A DNA stretch of 64,000 bases from positions 2,124,001 through 2,188,000 of the forward strand of contig NZ_CP022189.1 in assembly GCF_003111685.1 (NCBI RefSeq). The letters run 5' to 3'. The translations under genes were made by a program, and so were the position numbers. The notes beneath the pieces are model-generated. The model was not told where the DNA came from, did no database searches, and was given only the letters and a program-made list of their open reading frames with translations. This document shows, in pieces, positions 38,527 to 48,774 of this stretch. The stretch comes from Alloyangia pacifica (GTDB taxonomy: Bacteria > Pseudomonadota > Alphaproteobacteria > Rhodobacterales > Rhodobacteraceae). The stretch's first letter is position 1; each line of letters opens with the position of its first letter.

Positions 38527-41500
38527 TCAGATCCCCGGCAGGCGGCGCAGGTCGAGCGTCATCGGGAACTCCGGATGCGGTGTCTCGGGCGCGGGCCAAT
38601 AGCTGCCCGGGGTGTGCCCGAGTTTCTCGAAACGGGCAAGCCGGCGCGCGTCGGCCTCGTTGGTATTGACCGGGAAGGTGTCGTAATTGCGCCCACCCGG
38701 ATGCGCCACATGATAGCGGCAGCCGCCCAGCGCGCGACCCGTCCAGGTGTCGAAGATGTCGAAGGTCAGCGGCGCGTTCACCGGCAGCGTCGGGTGCAGC
38801 GCCTCGGCGGGCTGCCAGGCTTTGAAGCGCACGCCGCCGACCCTGACGCCTGAAGCGCCGGTCTCGGCCATCGGCACGGCCCGACCGTTGCAGGCGACGA
38901 TATAGCGCCCCGGCTCGGTGGCGGTGAGCTGCACCTGCATACGCTCGACCGAGCTGTCGGTGTAGCGCACGGTGCCGCCGATGGCGCCGCGCTCGCCGAG
39001 CACGTGCCAGGGCTCGAGCGCCTGCCGCAGCTCAAGGTGGACGCCGTCGTACTCGACCTCGCCGGCGAAGGGGAAGCGGAACTCGCGCTGCGCCTCGTAC
39101 CACTCGGGGCGGAAGGCGAAACCGTGATCGCCAAGGTCGCGCAGCACGTCGAGGAAATCCTGCCAGACGAAATGCGGCAGCATGAACCGGTCGTGCAGCG
39201 TGGTGCCCCAGCGCGTGGGCTTGCCCTGGATCGGGGCCTTCCAGAAGCGCGCCAGCAGCGCCCGGATCAGCACCTGCTGGGCAAGGCTCATCTTGGCGTC
39301 GGGCGGCATCTCGAAGCCGCGGAACTCGACAAGGCCAAGCCGCCCGGTCGGCCCGTCGGGCGAGTAAAGCTTGTCGATGCAGATCTCGGCCCGGTGGGTG
39401 TTGCCGGTGACGTCGATCAGCATGTTGCGCAAGAGCCGGTCGGTGAGCCAGGGCAGCGGCGGCTCGCCCTGCCCCGGCGCCGGGAAATGCGCCAGCGCGA
39501 TCTCCAGCTCGTAGAGGCTGTCGTGCCGTGCCTCGTCGATCCTTGGGGCCTGCGACGTCGGGCCGATGAAGAGCCCCGAGAAGAGATAGCTCAGCGAGGG
39601 ATGCCGCAGCCAGTGCAGGATCATCGAGCGCATGAGGTCGGGGCGGCGCAGGAAGGGCGAGTCGTTCGGCGTCTCGCCGCCCACCACCACGTGGTTGCCG
39701 CCCCCGGTGCCGGTGTGCTTGCCGTCGATCATGAACTTGTCTGCCCCGAGGCGGCATTGCCGGGCTTCCTCGTAGACGCCATTGGTGATCGCCTTGCAGT
39801 CCTCCCAGCTGTGCGCGGGGTGCACGTTGACCTCGATCACCCCGGGATCGGGGGCGACGCGGATGACGTTGAGCCGGGCGTCATGCGGCGGGGTGTAGCC
39901 CTCGATATGGATCGGCAGGCCCAACTCCTCGGCGGTGGTCTCAGCGGCGGCGAGCAGGTCGAGGTAATCCTCCAGCGCTTCCACCGGGGGCATGAAGAGG
40001 CAGAGCCGCCCATCGCGCGGCTCGATGGCGATGGCGGTGCGCACCGCGCCCCCCGCAGGATCGACGCCCTGCTCCATGATGCGCTGCCGCCGCCCGACGT
40101 CGCGCGCTTCGCTCACCGGCTGGTCGTGGCCCGGGGTGACCTCGGGCAGCGACGCGGCGGACTCGCGCTCTTCCTCGGCGATGCGCTCCAGCTCCTCCAT
40201 CAGCCGCGCGCGGCGCTCCTGTTGCTGCGCGTGGAAATCCGGAAGCTCGGTCAGCGGTATGCTGGGGTCAGCGGGATAGACATAGGGATAGGCCGACGGC
40301 GGCACGAAGGGCAGCGCGCCGAGTGGCAGGCGGAAGCCCACAGGACTGTCGCCGGGGATCAGGAAGAGATGCCCGCGCCGAGTCTTCCAGTGCTCCGAGC
40401 GCCACTTCGGCCCGCTCGCCTTGGACTGCCAGCGCTGCAGCGGCAAGATGAAGCCCGCCGCCTCGTCGAGCCCGCGGGTGAACACCCGGGCGATGCGGGC
40501 GCGGGTCTCGGGATCCTTGAGCTTTGAATCCTCCGGCGTCACGTTCATCGGCAGGTCGGCTTCCTTGAGAATCCACTCCGCCGGATCCTCGAAGGCGGGA
40601 TGCACGTAATCGCCGCTGAGCCCGAGGGTTTCGGCGAACCGGGTCATGAAGCTGTCGGCCTGCGCGGCGTCGGCGCCCTTGGCGGTCTCCTTCGCCACAA
40701 GGTCGGGGTTTTTCCACACCGGCTTGCCGTCGCGCCGCCAGTAGAGCGAGAAGGTCCAGCGCGGCAGCGTCTCGCCGGGGTACCACTTGCCCTGCCCGTA
40801 GTGCAGGAAGCCGCCCGGCGCGAAGCGCGTCCGCAAGCGGCGGATCAGCTGGTCGGCAAGCGCGCGCTTCTGCGGGCCGACGGCGGCGGTGTTCCACTCG
40901 GCGCTCTCGAAATCGTCGATCGACACGAAGGTGGGCTCGCCGCCCATGGTCAGCCGCATGTCCTGCGCCGCGATCTCGGCGTCGACCTTGTGACCGAGCG
41001 CATCCAGCGCCTCCCACGCCTCGTCGGAGAAAGGCTTGGTGATGCGCGGGTGCTCCGCCACACGCGTCACCTGCATGTCGAAGTCGAAGTCGGTCTGCGT
41101 GTCCGGCGGCGCGGCATAGCCCCCGACGATGGGCGCGGCGTTGCGGTAGTGCGGCGTGGCAGCGAGCGGGATGTGGCTTTCGCCGGTCAGCAGCCCCGAG
41201 GTCGGGTCGAGCCCGATCCAGCCGGCGCCGGGGATGTAGACCTCGCACCAGGCGTGCAGGTCGGTGAAGTCGTGATCGGTGCCCGCCGGCCCGTCGAGCG
41301 AGACGAGGTCGGGCTTGAGCTGGATGAGATAGCCCGACACGAAGCGCGCCGCGAAGCCGAGGTGGCGCAGGATCTGCACCAGCAGCCACGAGGTGTCGCG
41401 GCACGAGCCCTTCGCCAGATGCAAGGTCTCCTCAGGGGTCTGCACCCCGGGCTCCATGCGGACGATATAGCCGATGTCCTTCTGCAGCCGGGCGTTCAGT

Positions 41501-41940
41501 CCGACGAGGTAGTCGACCGTGCGCGGCGCGCGCTTCTCGATCGTGTCGAGATAAGCCTGCAGCCGCGGCCCGGCCGGCTCGGGGGTGCGGTAGATCGACA
41601 GGTCCTCGGCGAAGTCCTGCGAATACTCGAAAGGAAAGGCCTCGGCGCTCTCATCCACGAAGAAATCGAACGGGTTGTAGACCGTCATGTCGGCAACGAG
41701 ATCGACCTCGATCTTGAACTCGGTCACCGGTTCGGGAAAGACGAAGCGCGCCAGCCAGTTGCCATAGGGATCCTGCTGGTGATTGACGAAGTGCCCCTCG
41801 GGCGAGACCCTCAGCGAATGCGAGATCACCCGGGTGCGCGAATGCGGCGCAGGCCTCAGCCGGATGATCTGCGGCCCGAGCGACACCGGGCGGTCGTACT
41901 TGTAATGCGTCAGGTGATAGATACTTGCCGTGATCGCCAT
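38527..41940 (-). CDS. DUF2126 transglutaminase-family protein
   Basis: A 1137-residue cytoplasmic protein. The N-terminal transglutaminase-like domain has C180 (GSCRDTSW), H229 (HAWCEVY) and D245 (DPTSGLL). From about residue 300 to the end lies DUF2126, a large region resembling amidoligase/glutamine-synthetase-like folds, with [29 protein letters not shown] and [16 protein letters not shown] blocks. It is the first gene of the three-gene operon. Bioinformatic work has proposed that this set makes and degrades a peptide of unknown nature. Confidence 0.93.
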   Translation of the reverse strand: MAITASIYHLTHYKYDRPVSLGPQIIRLRPAPHSRTRVISHSLRVSPEGHFVNHQQDPYGNWLARFVFPEPVTEFKIEVDLVADMTVYNPFDFFVDESAEAFPFEYSQDFAEDLSIYRTPEPAGPRLQAYLDTIEKRAPRTVDYLVGLNARLQKDIGYIVRMEPGVQTPEETLHLAKGSCRDTSWLLVQILRHLGFAARFVSGYLIQLKPDLVSLDGPAGTDHDFTDLHAWCEVYIPGAGWIGLDPTSGLLTGESHIPLAATPHYRNAAPIVGGYAAPPDTQTDFDFDMQVTRVAEHPRITKPFSDEAWEALDALGHKVDAEIAAQDMRLTMGGEPTFVSIDDFESAEWNTAAVGPQKRALADQLIRRLRTRFAPGGFLHYGQGKWYPGETLPRWTFSLYWRRDGKPVWKNPDLVAKETAKGADAAQADSFMTRFAETLGLSGDYVHPAFEDPAEWILKEADLPMNVTPEDSKLKDPETRARIARVFTRGLDEAAGFILPLQRWQSKASGPKWRSEHWKTRRGHLFLIPGDSPVGFRLPLGALPFVPPSAYPYVYPADPSIPLTELPDFHAQQQERRARLMEELERIAEEERESAASLPEVTPGHDQPVSEARDVGRRQRIMEQGVDPAGGAVRTAIAIEPRDGRLCLFMPPVEALEDYLDLLAAAETTAEELGLPIHIEGYTPPHDARLNVIRVAPDPGVIEVNVHPAHSWEDCKAITNGVYEEARQCRLGADKFMIDGKHTGTGGGNHVVVGGETPNDSPFLRRPDLMRSMILHWLRHPSLSYLFSGLFIGPTSQAPRIDEARHDSLYELEIALAHFPAPGQGEPPLPWLTDRLLRNMLIDVTGNTHRAEICIDKLYSPDGPTGRLGLVEFRGFEMPPDAKMSLAQQVLIRALLARFWKAPIQGKPTRWGTTLHDRFMLPHFVWQDFLDVLRDLGDHGFAFRPEWYEAQREFRFPFAGEVEYDGVHLELRQALEPWHVLGERGAIGGTVRYTDSSVERMQVQLTATEPGRYIVACNGRAVPMAETGASGVRVGGVRFKAWQPAEALHPTLPVNAPLTFDIFDTWTGRALGGCRYHVAHPGGRNYDTFPVNTNEADARRLARFEKLGHTPGSYWPAPETPHPEFPMTLDLRRLPGI

Positions 41941-42071
41941 TCATCAGGTCCGGGACTGGGGGAAATCTCTCACACCTGAGCGACTTGGCCTGCGCTTGTA
42001 AAGCCTTGCGTGACCTCGCGGCAGCACGCGTTGCCGCGCCGCCCGTTCCGCAGGCGGCACGGTGACCCGCT

Positions 42072-42746
42072 TCAGTTCACCGGCATGACGAAGACCTCGC
42101 GCACATTCGCGCGCGGATCGGCCTCGAGCGCGAAGATCACCGAGCGCGCGATGTCTTCGGGTTTGAGCTTGTCCGGCTTGGCCTCGTCGAAAAAGGGCGT
42201 ATCCACCATGCCCGGCGCGATTACCGTGACCCGAGCACCCCATTCGCGGAATTCTTCGGCGAGGTTGTCGCCGTAGCCGTGCACGAACCACTTCGAGGCG
42301 CCGTAGAGCGAGCCCTTGATCGTCGTCCGCCCCGCCGCCGAGCCAGTCATTAGAAGATGACCGCGGTTCTTCACGAAATAGGCAGAGGCCGCCTTGGCGG
42401 TCCAGAGCACCCCCAGGATGTTGAGCCGCACGAGCGCCTCCCATTCCTCGGGATCGCCCTTGCGGGTGCCCGATTGCGAAAGGCCCGTACCGGCATTGGC
42501 AAAGGCGGCGTTCACATCGCCGAAGTGCCCGGCCAGCTTCGCCATCGCCGCCTCCTGCTCTTGCAGCGAGGTCGCATCCCCCGGCAGCGCCAGCGCGTGC
42601 GCACCAAGCTCCTTTTCCAGCTCGGCGATCTTGTCCTCGGAGCGGGCGAAGAGCCCGACGTTCCAGCCGTGTTCGACCGCGGCGCGGGCGGTCTGTGCGC
42701 CGATGCCCGAGGAGGCACCGGTGATGAAGAGGGTCTTGCGATTCAT
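42072..42746 (-). CDS. Short-chain dehydrogenase/reductase
   Basis: A 224-residue classical SDR. The nucleotide-binding TGASSGIG, the NAG-type motif (FANAGTG), the catalytic Ser in MTGSAAG and YGASK (YxxxK) are present, and the C-terminus VFVMPVN is usual. It is cytoplasmic and NAD(P)-dependent; the substrate is unknown. The start MNRKTLFITG at 42746 begins the Rossmann strand. It is alone, with 130 nt before the DUF2126 operon and a divergent secreted-protein gene on the other side. Confidence 0.88.
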   Translation of the reverse strand: MNRKTLFITGASSGIGAQTARAAVEHGWNVGLFARSEDKIAELEKELGAHALALPGDATSLQEQEAAMAKLAGHFGDVNAAFANAGTGLSQSGTRKGDPEEWEALVRLNILGVLWTAKAASAYFVKNRGHLLMTGSAAGRTTIKGSLYGASKWFVHGYGDNLAEEFREWGARVTVIAPGMVDTPFFDEAKPDKLKPEDIARSVIFALEADPRANVREVFVMPVN

Positions 42747-42957
42747 GCTTAATCCTCCCGAAGGAAATTGCCGTGAAACTCGAAGCGCCGGCTTCCCGGC
42801 GCGGCTCCACTCAAAGGTAGGGCGCGACGTGCCGCCGCCCATGCGGCTGCGCCTCGATGCAAACCGATCGGACCTCACGCGGCGGAAATGGAACGATTTT
42901 CGACGCACCGGCGTTTTCTTGCCGACCGTACCTGCTGACCAGTAACGGAGACTCTTG

Positions 42958-43209
42958 ATGAAACGCCTTGCACTGCTCACTGCCGCCGCCACCTGCACCG
43001 CCGTCGCCGCCTATGCCGCGACCGAGGTGCTGAACCCTGGCGCCGCAACGGTCATCGAAATCGAGGTCGCGCCGCACGAGTTGGCACAGTGCCGCGAGAC
43101 GCTGCAACAGATCGGCTCCATGCCCGCCGTGACGGACGATGGCTCGCCCCTGCTTTTCCAGTCGTCCGAGGACCTGCCGCAGGTGCGCTGCGTGGCCACC
43201 ACGGTCTGA
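42958..43209 (+). CDS. Small secreted protein of unknown function
   Basis: An 83-residue product with a signal peptide (KRLALLTAAATCTAVAAYA) and a mature part with two cysteines (QCRETL and VRCVAT) that could form a disulfide. ACGGAG precedes the ATG at 42958 by 7 nt; the TTG just before it is not needed. No family is recognised. It stands upstream of yjbQ. Confidence 0.6.
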   Translation: MKRLALLTAAATCTAVAAYAATEVLNPGAATVIEIEVAPHELAQCRETLQQIGSMPAVTDDGSPLLFQSSEDLPQVRCVATTV

Positions 43210-43299
43210 GGCCACGGTCTGCAGCGTGGGGCGCTGGCACTCCCGCGCCCCGCTTGCTACGCCTTGGGCTCCCGATCCGAAAGCGAGGCGCCCACGCCA

Positions 43300-43719
43300 A
43301 TGCAGACGCTCTTCACCGTTGAGACCCGAGGCCCCGGCCTCTACGAGGTCACCCGTGACGTCAGCCGATGGGTCGGCGGGACCGGCAAAGGCGACGGTCT
43401 TCTCACGCTGTTCATCCGCCACACTTCGGCCTCGCTGCTCATTCAGGAGAATGCGGATCCGGAGGTGCGCAGCGATCTCACCGAGTTCTTCCACAGGCTG
43501 GTGCCACCCAGCAGCGATCCTTCCATGCGCTATCTCACGCACACCTACGAAGGCCCGGACGATATGCCCGCCCACATCAAGGCCGCGCTGCTGCCGGTCT
43601 CGCTGTCCATTCCTGTCACCGGTGGAAAGCTGTCACTCGGCACCTGGCAGGGCATCTATCTTTTCGAACACCGCAGCGCGCCGCACCGGCGCGAGATTTT
43701 GGCCCATCTCTGCGCGTGA
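43300..43719 (+). CDS. yjbQ: YjbQ/UPF0047 family protein
   Basis: A 139-residue trimeric-fold protein of the UPF0047/YjbQ family, annotated as secondary thiamine-phosphate synthase because some members have weak activity of that kind. The conserved core FIRHTSASLLIQENADPEV, SLGTWQGIYLFEHR and the metal-site histidines are present. The ATG at 43300 fits; a frame start at 43264 would overlap no recognised sequence. Its physiological role is not settled. Confidence 0.88.
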   Translation: MQTLFTVETRGPGLYEVTRDVSRWVGGTGKGDGLLTLFIRHTSASLLIQENADPEVRSDLTEFFHRLVPPSSDPSMRYLTHTYEGPDDMPAHIKAALLPVSLSIPVTGGKLSLGTWQGIYLFEHRSAPHRREILAHLCA

Positions 43720-43895
43720 AGGGCGGGCAAGGCCGTTTTCATAGCGCTTTATACCCGTCCCGCAGGTTTTCAACGCCCTTCATCTTGCGGGGTGATTTGA
43801 CCTCTACCCAATTTCTGGGCGCTCCCCTATAGTGGCTGTGGATAAATGAGGGATAACCTCATGCCCACGTTGGAACGAAGTGATTGGGGGAAGGC

Positions 43896-44363
43896 ATGCG
43901 CTGCCCGTTTTGTGGAAATATCGACACCCAGGTCAAGGATTCACGCCCGGCAGAGGACCATGTCTCGATCCGTCGCCGGCGTTTCTGCCCCGCCTGCGGC
44001 GGCCGGTTCACCACCTACGAGCGGGTCCAGCTGCGCGACCTCGTGGTGATCAAGACCAGCGGCAGGCGCGAGGATTTCGACCGTGACAAGCTCGAGCGCT
44101 CGATCCGCATCGCGCTGCAGAAACGCCCGATCGACCCGGAGCGCGTGGACCAGATGATCTCGGGGATCGTGCGGCGTCTTGAAAGCCTCGGCGAGACCGA
44201 TATCCAGTCGAAGCAGATCGGCGAGATCGTCATGGAGACGCTCGCCCGGATCGACACGGTGGCCTACGTGCGCTTTGCGAGCGTTTACAAAAACTTCCAG
44301 GCGGCCGACGATTTCGACAAGTTCGTGAGCGAGCTGCGCCCGGGCACCCACACCGAGAAGTGA
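43896..44363 (+). CDS. nrdR: Transcriptional repressor NrdR
   Basis: A 155-residue zinc-ribbon/ATP-cone regulator of ribonucleotide reductase genes. The zinc ribbon is CPFC ... CPAC near the N-terminus, and the ATP-cone spans about residues 49-139 ([20 protein letters not shown]). The start MRCPFCGN at 43896 is preceded by GGGGGAAGG and matches the family. It is followed by ribD after 31 nt, the usual alphaproteobacterial order. Confidence 0.97.
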   Translation: MRCPFCGNIDTQVKDSRPAEDHVSIRRRRFCPACGGRFTTYERVQLRDLVVIKTSGRREDFDRDKLERSIRIALQKRPIDPERVDQMISGIVRRLESLGETDIQSKQIGEIVMETLARIDTVAYVRFASVYKNFQAADDFDKFVSELRPGTHTEK

Positions 44364-44394
44364 GCCTGCGCCGGCAAAAAGGGAGCATGTCCGC

Positions 44395-45483
44395 GTGACC
44401 GACGATGCCCGCCACATGGCCCACGCCCTGCGCCTCGGGCGCCGGGGCATGGGCAAGTGCTGGCCGAACCCCGCCGTCGGCTGCGTGCTGGTCAAGGACG
44501 GCCGGATTGTCGGCCGCGGCTGGACCCGGCCCGGCGGTCGCCCGCATGCCGAGGCCGTGGCGCTGGCCGATGCCGGCCCGCGCGCCCGCGGCGCCACCGC
44601 CTATGTCACGCTCGAGCCCTGCGCCCACACCGGCAAGACCCCGCCCTGCGCCACCGCGCTGATCAAGGCGGGCGTCGCGCGGGTGGTGGCCCCCATCGCC
44701 GACAGCGATCCGCGCGTCTCGGGCCAGGGCTTCGAGATGCTGCGCAAGGCGGGCATCGAGGTGGCCACCGGCGTGCTTGCCGAAGAGGCGACGCACGACC
44801 ACGCGGGTTTTTTCCTCAAGACCGAGGAGGGCCGCCCCTGGGTGACGCTGAAGCTGGCGAGCAGCTTCGACGGGCGCATCGCCACCGCCACCGGCGAGAG
44901 CCAATGGATCACCGGCCCCGAGGCGCGCCGCACCGTGCACGGGCTGCGGGCGGCGCATGACGCGGTGATGGTCGGCGCGGGCACCGCGCGCGCGGATGAT
45001 CCCGAGCTCACCGTGCGCGGCTGGGGCGAGGTGCACCAGCCGATACGGGTGATCGCCTCGCGGCTGATCGACGTGCCGCTGATGAGCCGGCTCGCCTCGA
45101 CCGCGCGCGAGGTGCCGGTGTGGATCGTGCATGGCTCCGACGCCGCCGCCGAGACCCGCCGGGCCTGGAAGAGCTGCGGCGCGACCCTGATCCAGAGCCG
45201 CGTCACCGCGGGGCGCCTCGATCCCGGGGCGCTGCTCTCGGCACTTGGCGCGCAGGGGTTGACGCGGGTGTTCTGCGAGGGCGGCGGTCAGCTCGCCGCC
45301 TCCTTGCTCGCCGCCGATCTCGTCGACGAGCTGGTCGGCTTCACCGCCGGCCTTGCGCTCGGCGCCGAGGGGCGGCCCGGCGTCGGCGCCATGGGGGTCG
45401 ACACCCTGAGCGAGGCGCCGCGCTTCCGGCTGGTGGAGACCCGCGCGCTCGGCAACGACGTGATGCACCGCTGGCTGCGCTAG
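44395..45483 (+). CDS. ribD: Bifunctional riboflavin deaminase/reductase RibD
   Basis: A 362-residue enzyme of riboflavin synthesis: an N-terminal deaminase with zinc motifs PHAEAVAL and PCAHTGKTPPC, and a C-terminal pyrimidine reductase (LKLASSFDGRIAT, GAGTARADDPELTVR, CEGGG). The start is GTG at 44395, 9 nt after GGGAG; the nearby ATG at 44387 is out of frame and stops at once. No ribE follows; the next gene is convergent gdhA. Confidence 0.96.
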   Translation: MTDDARHMAHALRLGRRGMGKCWPNPAVGCVLVKDGRIVGRGWTRPGGRPHAEAVALADAGPRARGATAYVTLEPCAHTGKTPPCATALIKAGVARVVAPIADSDPRVSGQGFEMLRKAGIEVATGVLAEEATHDHAGFFLKTEEGRPWVTLKLASSFDGRIATATGESQWITGPEARRTVHGLRAAHDAVMVGAGTARADDPELTVRGWGEVHQPIRVIASRLIDVPLMSRLASTAREVPVWIVHGSDAAAETRRAWKSCGATLIQSRVTAGRLDPGALLSALGAQGLTRVFCEGGGQLAASLLAADLVDELVGFTAGLALGAEGRPGVGAMGVDTLSEAPRFRLVETRALGNDVMHRWLR

Positions 45484-45513
45484 GCGCGGCCCGGGTGCGG
45501 CCCAGGCATGGCA

Positions 45514-45538
45514 AGGGGCGCGGCAGCGCCACGCCCCT
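45514..45538. terminator. Strong hairpin between convergent ribD and gdhA
   Basis: An 11-bp stem (AGGGGCG-CGGC with GCC-A-CGCCCCT, one mismatch) around a 3-nt loop lies midway between the two stop codons. It has no long T-tract on either side, so termination is likely but not certain. Confidence 0.45.
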
Positions 45539-45549
45539 CCCCCGACAGA

Positions 45550-46986
45550 TCAAAGGCCCTTGGCCTTGTAGCTCTTGGCCACCCGGTCGATCGCGACGAT
45601 GAACCCGGCGGTGCGCAGGTCGGTGACGTCGTCGCGCCCGTGCCAGATCTCGCGCATCGACTGGTAGGCGGTGCGCATCGTGTCATCGAGCCCAGACCGC
45701 ACCAGCTCCAGCTCGTCCGCGCCGCGCAGGTAACGCGCCTTGAACGCCGGATCGAGGGTCCAGGCGTCACCCATGGCGATGTCGAGCCGTTCGAGCTCGT
45801 CCACCACCAACTGGTGCCGCGACTCTTCCTGGCGCCGCTGCATCCGCCCGAAGCGGATGTGGCTCAGGTTCTTCACCCACTCGAAGTACGACACGGTGAC
45901 GCCCCCGGCGTTCGCGAACAGATCGGGGATGACGACCGTGCCACGGCTGCGCAGGATGTCGTCGGCGCCCGCGGTGATCGGCCCGTTTGCGGCCTCGATG
46001 ATCAGGTTAGCCTGCACCCTGTGGACATTGGTGAGGTTGATCACCCCCTCGAGCGCGGCAGGAATGAGAATGTCGCAGTCCTCGGTCAGCACCGCGCCGC
46101 CATCGCGGGTGTGGATGGCGTCGGGGTAATCAACCAACCCGCCGTGGCGGGTCATCCAATCCTTCACCGCTTCGACATCGAGCCCCTTGGGATCGTAGAG
46201 CGCGCCGTCACGCTCGATGATCCCGGTGATGATCGCCCCATCCTCTTCGGACAGGAAACGCGCGGCGTGATAGCCCACGTTGCCAAGACCCTGCACGATC
46301 ACCCGCTTTCCCGCGAGTCCGCCCGAAAGCGCGGCCTTGGCCACGTCCTCGGGGTGGCGGAAGAACTCGCGCAGGGCGTATTGCACGCCGCGCCCCGTCG
46401 CCTCGACCCGTCCGGAAATGCCGCCGGCGTTGAGCGGCTTGCCGGTCACGCAGGCGCGCGCGTTGATGTCGGTGGTGTTCATCCGTGCGTATTGATCGGC
46501 GATCCAGGCCATCTCGCGCTCGCCGGTGCCCATGTCGGGCGCGGGCACGTTCTGGCTGGGATGGATCAGGTCGCGCTTGCACAGCTCGTAAGCGAAGCGC
46601 CGGGTGATCAGTTCGAGCTCGTGCTCCTCGTATTGCGTGGGGTCGATCCGCAGACCGCCCTTGGACCCGCCGAAAGGCGCCTCGACCAGGGCGCATTTGT
46701 AGGTCATCAGCGCGGCCAGCGCCTCGACCTCGTCCTGGTTCACCGCCGCAGCGTAGCGGATGCCCCCCTTGACCGGCTCCATGTGCTCCGAGTGCACCGA
46801 GCGGTAACCGGTGAAGGTCTCGATCTTGCCGCGCAGGCGCACCCCGAAGCGCACGGTGTAGGTCGCGTTGCAGACACGGATCTTCTCTTCCAGTCCCGGC
46901 GGCAGGTCCATCAGCGCCACGGCGCGGTTGAACATCAGATCGACGCTCTGGCGGAATGTCGGCTCGTTGGATGGTAAGACGTTCAT
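45550..46986 (-). CDS. gdhA: Glu/Leu/Phe/Val-family glutamate dehydrogenase
   Basis: A 478-residue dehydrogenase. The catalytic region with GGIRYAAAV, KCALVEAPFGGSKGG (active-site Lys) and the Rossmann motif VQGLGNVG are clear, with PAALEGVIN and DLFANAGGV in the C-terminal half. Glutamate is the most likely substrate; NAD or NADP preference is not obvious. It begins MNVLPSNEPTF at 46986 and is divergent from the Tad-like cluster. Confidence 0.93.
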   Translation of the reverse strand: MNVLPSNEPTFRQSVDLMFNRAVALMDLPPGLEEKIRVCNATYTVRFGVRLRGKIETFTGYRSVHSEHMEPVKGGIRYAAAVNQDEVEALAALMTYKCALVEAPFGGSKGGLRIDPTQYEEHELELITRRFAYELCKRDLIHPSQNVPAPDMGTGEREMAWIADQYARMNTTDINARACVTGKPLNAGGISGRVEATGRGVQYALREFFRHPEDVAKAALSGGLAGKRVIVQGLGNVGYHAARFLSEEDGAIITGIIERDGALYDPKGLDVEAVKDWMTRHGGLVDYPDAIHTRDGGAVLTEDCDILIPAALEGVINLTNVHRVQANLIIEAANGPITAGADDILRSRGTVVIPDLFANAGGVTVSYFEWVKNLSHIRFGRMQRRQEESRHQLVVDELERLDIAMGDAWTLDPAFKARYLRGADELELVRSGLDDTMRTAYQSMREIWHGRDDVTDLRTAGFIVAIDRVAKSYKAKGL

Positions 46987-47340
46987 TGGATCTCCTCCTG
47001 GCCAAACGCACGCTTGCCGGTCCGCGCCGAAGCGCGGAGTGCCGTCTGCTGCCGCGGTGCCGGACAGTCCGGAGGAGCAAGAGACGGCGGCACTCCATTA
47101 CTGACCGAAAACCTGTCGCGGCGAAACCGTTTGCTAACCGATGGGCAACGTATTGTTCTGACTCCGGAACCTGCCCCTCGAAAGCCCCCGGTATTGTCCC
47201 TGACCGCGAGCCGTAGGTCCCAATTTCGCCGTGAAATGAGCCGCATTTTAGCCATCAAGCGTTCCGATAGTTCCCCTCGTAGTGTGGTGAGTCTTGAAGG
47301 CCTTGCGTTAGCAATGGTCGAGAAAAGGGTATCTTATATC
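46987..47340. other. Divergent promoter region of gdhA and the Tad-like cluster
   Basis: About 350 nt with lower GC than the surroundings in its right half. It should hold the promoters of both genes. In-frame ATGs upstream of 47341 (47236 and 47314) mean the vWA gene could begin earlier. I see no clear operator. Confidence 0.4.
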
Positions 47341-48774
47341 ATGGAAAAGCAGACTGCTTGCTGGCGCGTACTTCGCGCCCGGAGCAGGGTTTCGCTGATG
47401 GCGCGGATGCGCGGCAGCGATGCCTTTCTCCGTGACGAAGAGGGCAGCATGTCCTACTTCGCGCTTGTGTCCTCGTTAGTGATGATGGCGTTTGGCGGAA
47501 TTGGTGTGGACATGGTGTTCACCGAGCTCAATCGCACCAAGGTACAGAACACGCTGGACCGCGCGGTGCTGGCCGCCGCGGACCTCGATCAAATTCTCGA
47601 CCCCGAGGACGTCGTTGCCGACTACATGGCAAAGATGGGCCTTGGCGATGCGCTGGTCTCCTCCGATGTGGACGAGGGCCTCAACTACCGGATCGTCACC
47701 GCCGACGGCTTCGTCGAGGCGCCGTCGAACTTCATCGGCCTGCTGGGCATCGACACGACCACGGCCTCGGGGCACGCCCAGGCCACGGAACGGTTCAACA
47801 AGGTCGAAGTTTCGCTGGTCGTCGATATTTCCGGCTCGATGGTCAACAACAACAAGATGGAAAACCTCAAGGCCGCCGCGAGCGACTTCGTCGACACTCT
47901 TCTGTCGGATGGAAGCGACGATCTGGTGTCGATCTCGCTGGTGCCCTATTCCGAGCAGGTCAACGCTGGCCCCGAGATCCTGAGCTACCTGCCGGTGAAC
48001 TGGAAGCACGGTTTCTCGCATTGCCTCGAGATGCCCAATTCGGTCTTCGGCTCGACCGAGCTCGACACCTCGATCCGCTATGACCAGATGCAGCATTTCC
48101 AGTGGAACTACGACGGCAGGAACACGCTGACCGACACGGTCTGCCCGCGCTACGACTACGAGCGGATCACCCCGTTCAGCCAGGATGCGACGGCGCTCAA
48201 GCGGCAGATCGGAAAGCTGACGCCGCGCGCCGGCACCTCGATCTTCCTCGGGATGAAATGGGGCGCGGCGCTGCTCGATCCCTCGAGCCGCAATATCGCC
48301 AGCGGGCTGATTGCCGATGGCGAGGTGGACTCGGTCTTCGAGGGTCGTCCGGTGGATTACGGCGACGAGGACGTGCTGAAGACGGTTGTCCTGATGACCG
48401 ACGGGCAGCACGACAAGTCGTTCCGCATCCGCGATGCATATTACAACTCGGAATCCGAGTACGTGCAGTGGAGCAAGACCAACCTCTGGTACTGGCTGAA
48501 CCGCAACGTCTACGAATGGCAGCGCGGCAACTTCTATTACCAGAAGTATGACGCCAGGACGGGCGACACGCTGCTGGACAACATTTGCACCGCCGCCAAG
48601 GACAAGGGCATCATCATCTGGTCCATCGGCTTCGAGGTCGCAGACCACGGCGCGGACGTGATGGAAAGCTGCGCCTCCTCGCCCTCGCACTTCTTCCGCG
48701 TCGAGGGGACGGAGATCAGCGAAGCCTTCTCGACCATCGCACACACCCTCAACCAGCTGAGGTTGACCCAATGA
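47341..48774 (+). CDS. Tad-type vWA/TadG-like pilus assembly protein
   Basis: A 477-residue protein. The N-terminal segment RDEEGSMSYFALVSSLVMMA is the TadE/TadG-like membrane anchor; a von Willebrand A domain follows with the MIDAS motif DISGS (about residue 165) and VVLMTDGQHDK further on. A start at 47341 (MEKQTACWRV) is used, but ATGs at 47314 and 47236 are possible. It begins a three-gene unit, overlapping the next gene by 4 nt. No other Tad machinery is nearby. Confidence 0.82.
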   Translation: MEKQTACWRVLRARSRVSLMARMRGSDAFLRDEEGSMSYFALVSSLVMMAFGGIGVDMVFTELNRTKVQNTLDRAVLAAADLDQILDPEDVVADYMAKMGLGDALVSSDVDEGLNYRIVTADGFVEAPSNFIGLLGIDTTTASGHAQATERFNKVEVSLVVDISGSMVNNNKMENLKAAASDFVDTLLSDGSDDLVSISLVPYSEQVNAGPEILSYLPVNWKHGFSHCLEMPNSVFGSTELDTSIRYDQMQHFQWNYDGRNTLTDTVCPRYDYERITPFSQDATALKRQIGKLTPRAGTSIFLGMKWGAALLDPSSRNIASGLIADGEVDSVFEGRPVDYGDEDVLKTVVLMTDGQHDKSFRIRDAYYNSESEYVQWSKTNLWYWLNRNVYEWQRGNFYYQKYDARTGDTLLDNICTAAKDKGIIIWSIGFEVADHGADVMESCASSPSHFFRVEGTEISEAFSTIAHTLNQLRLTQ

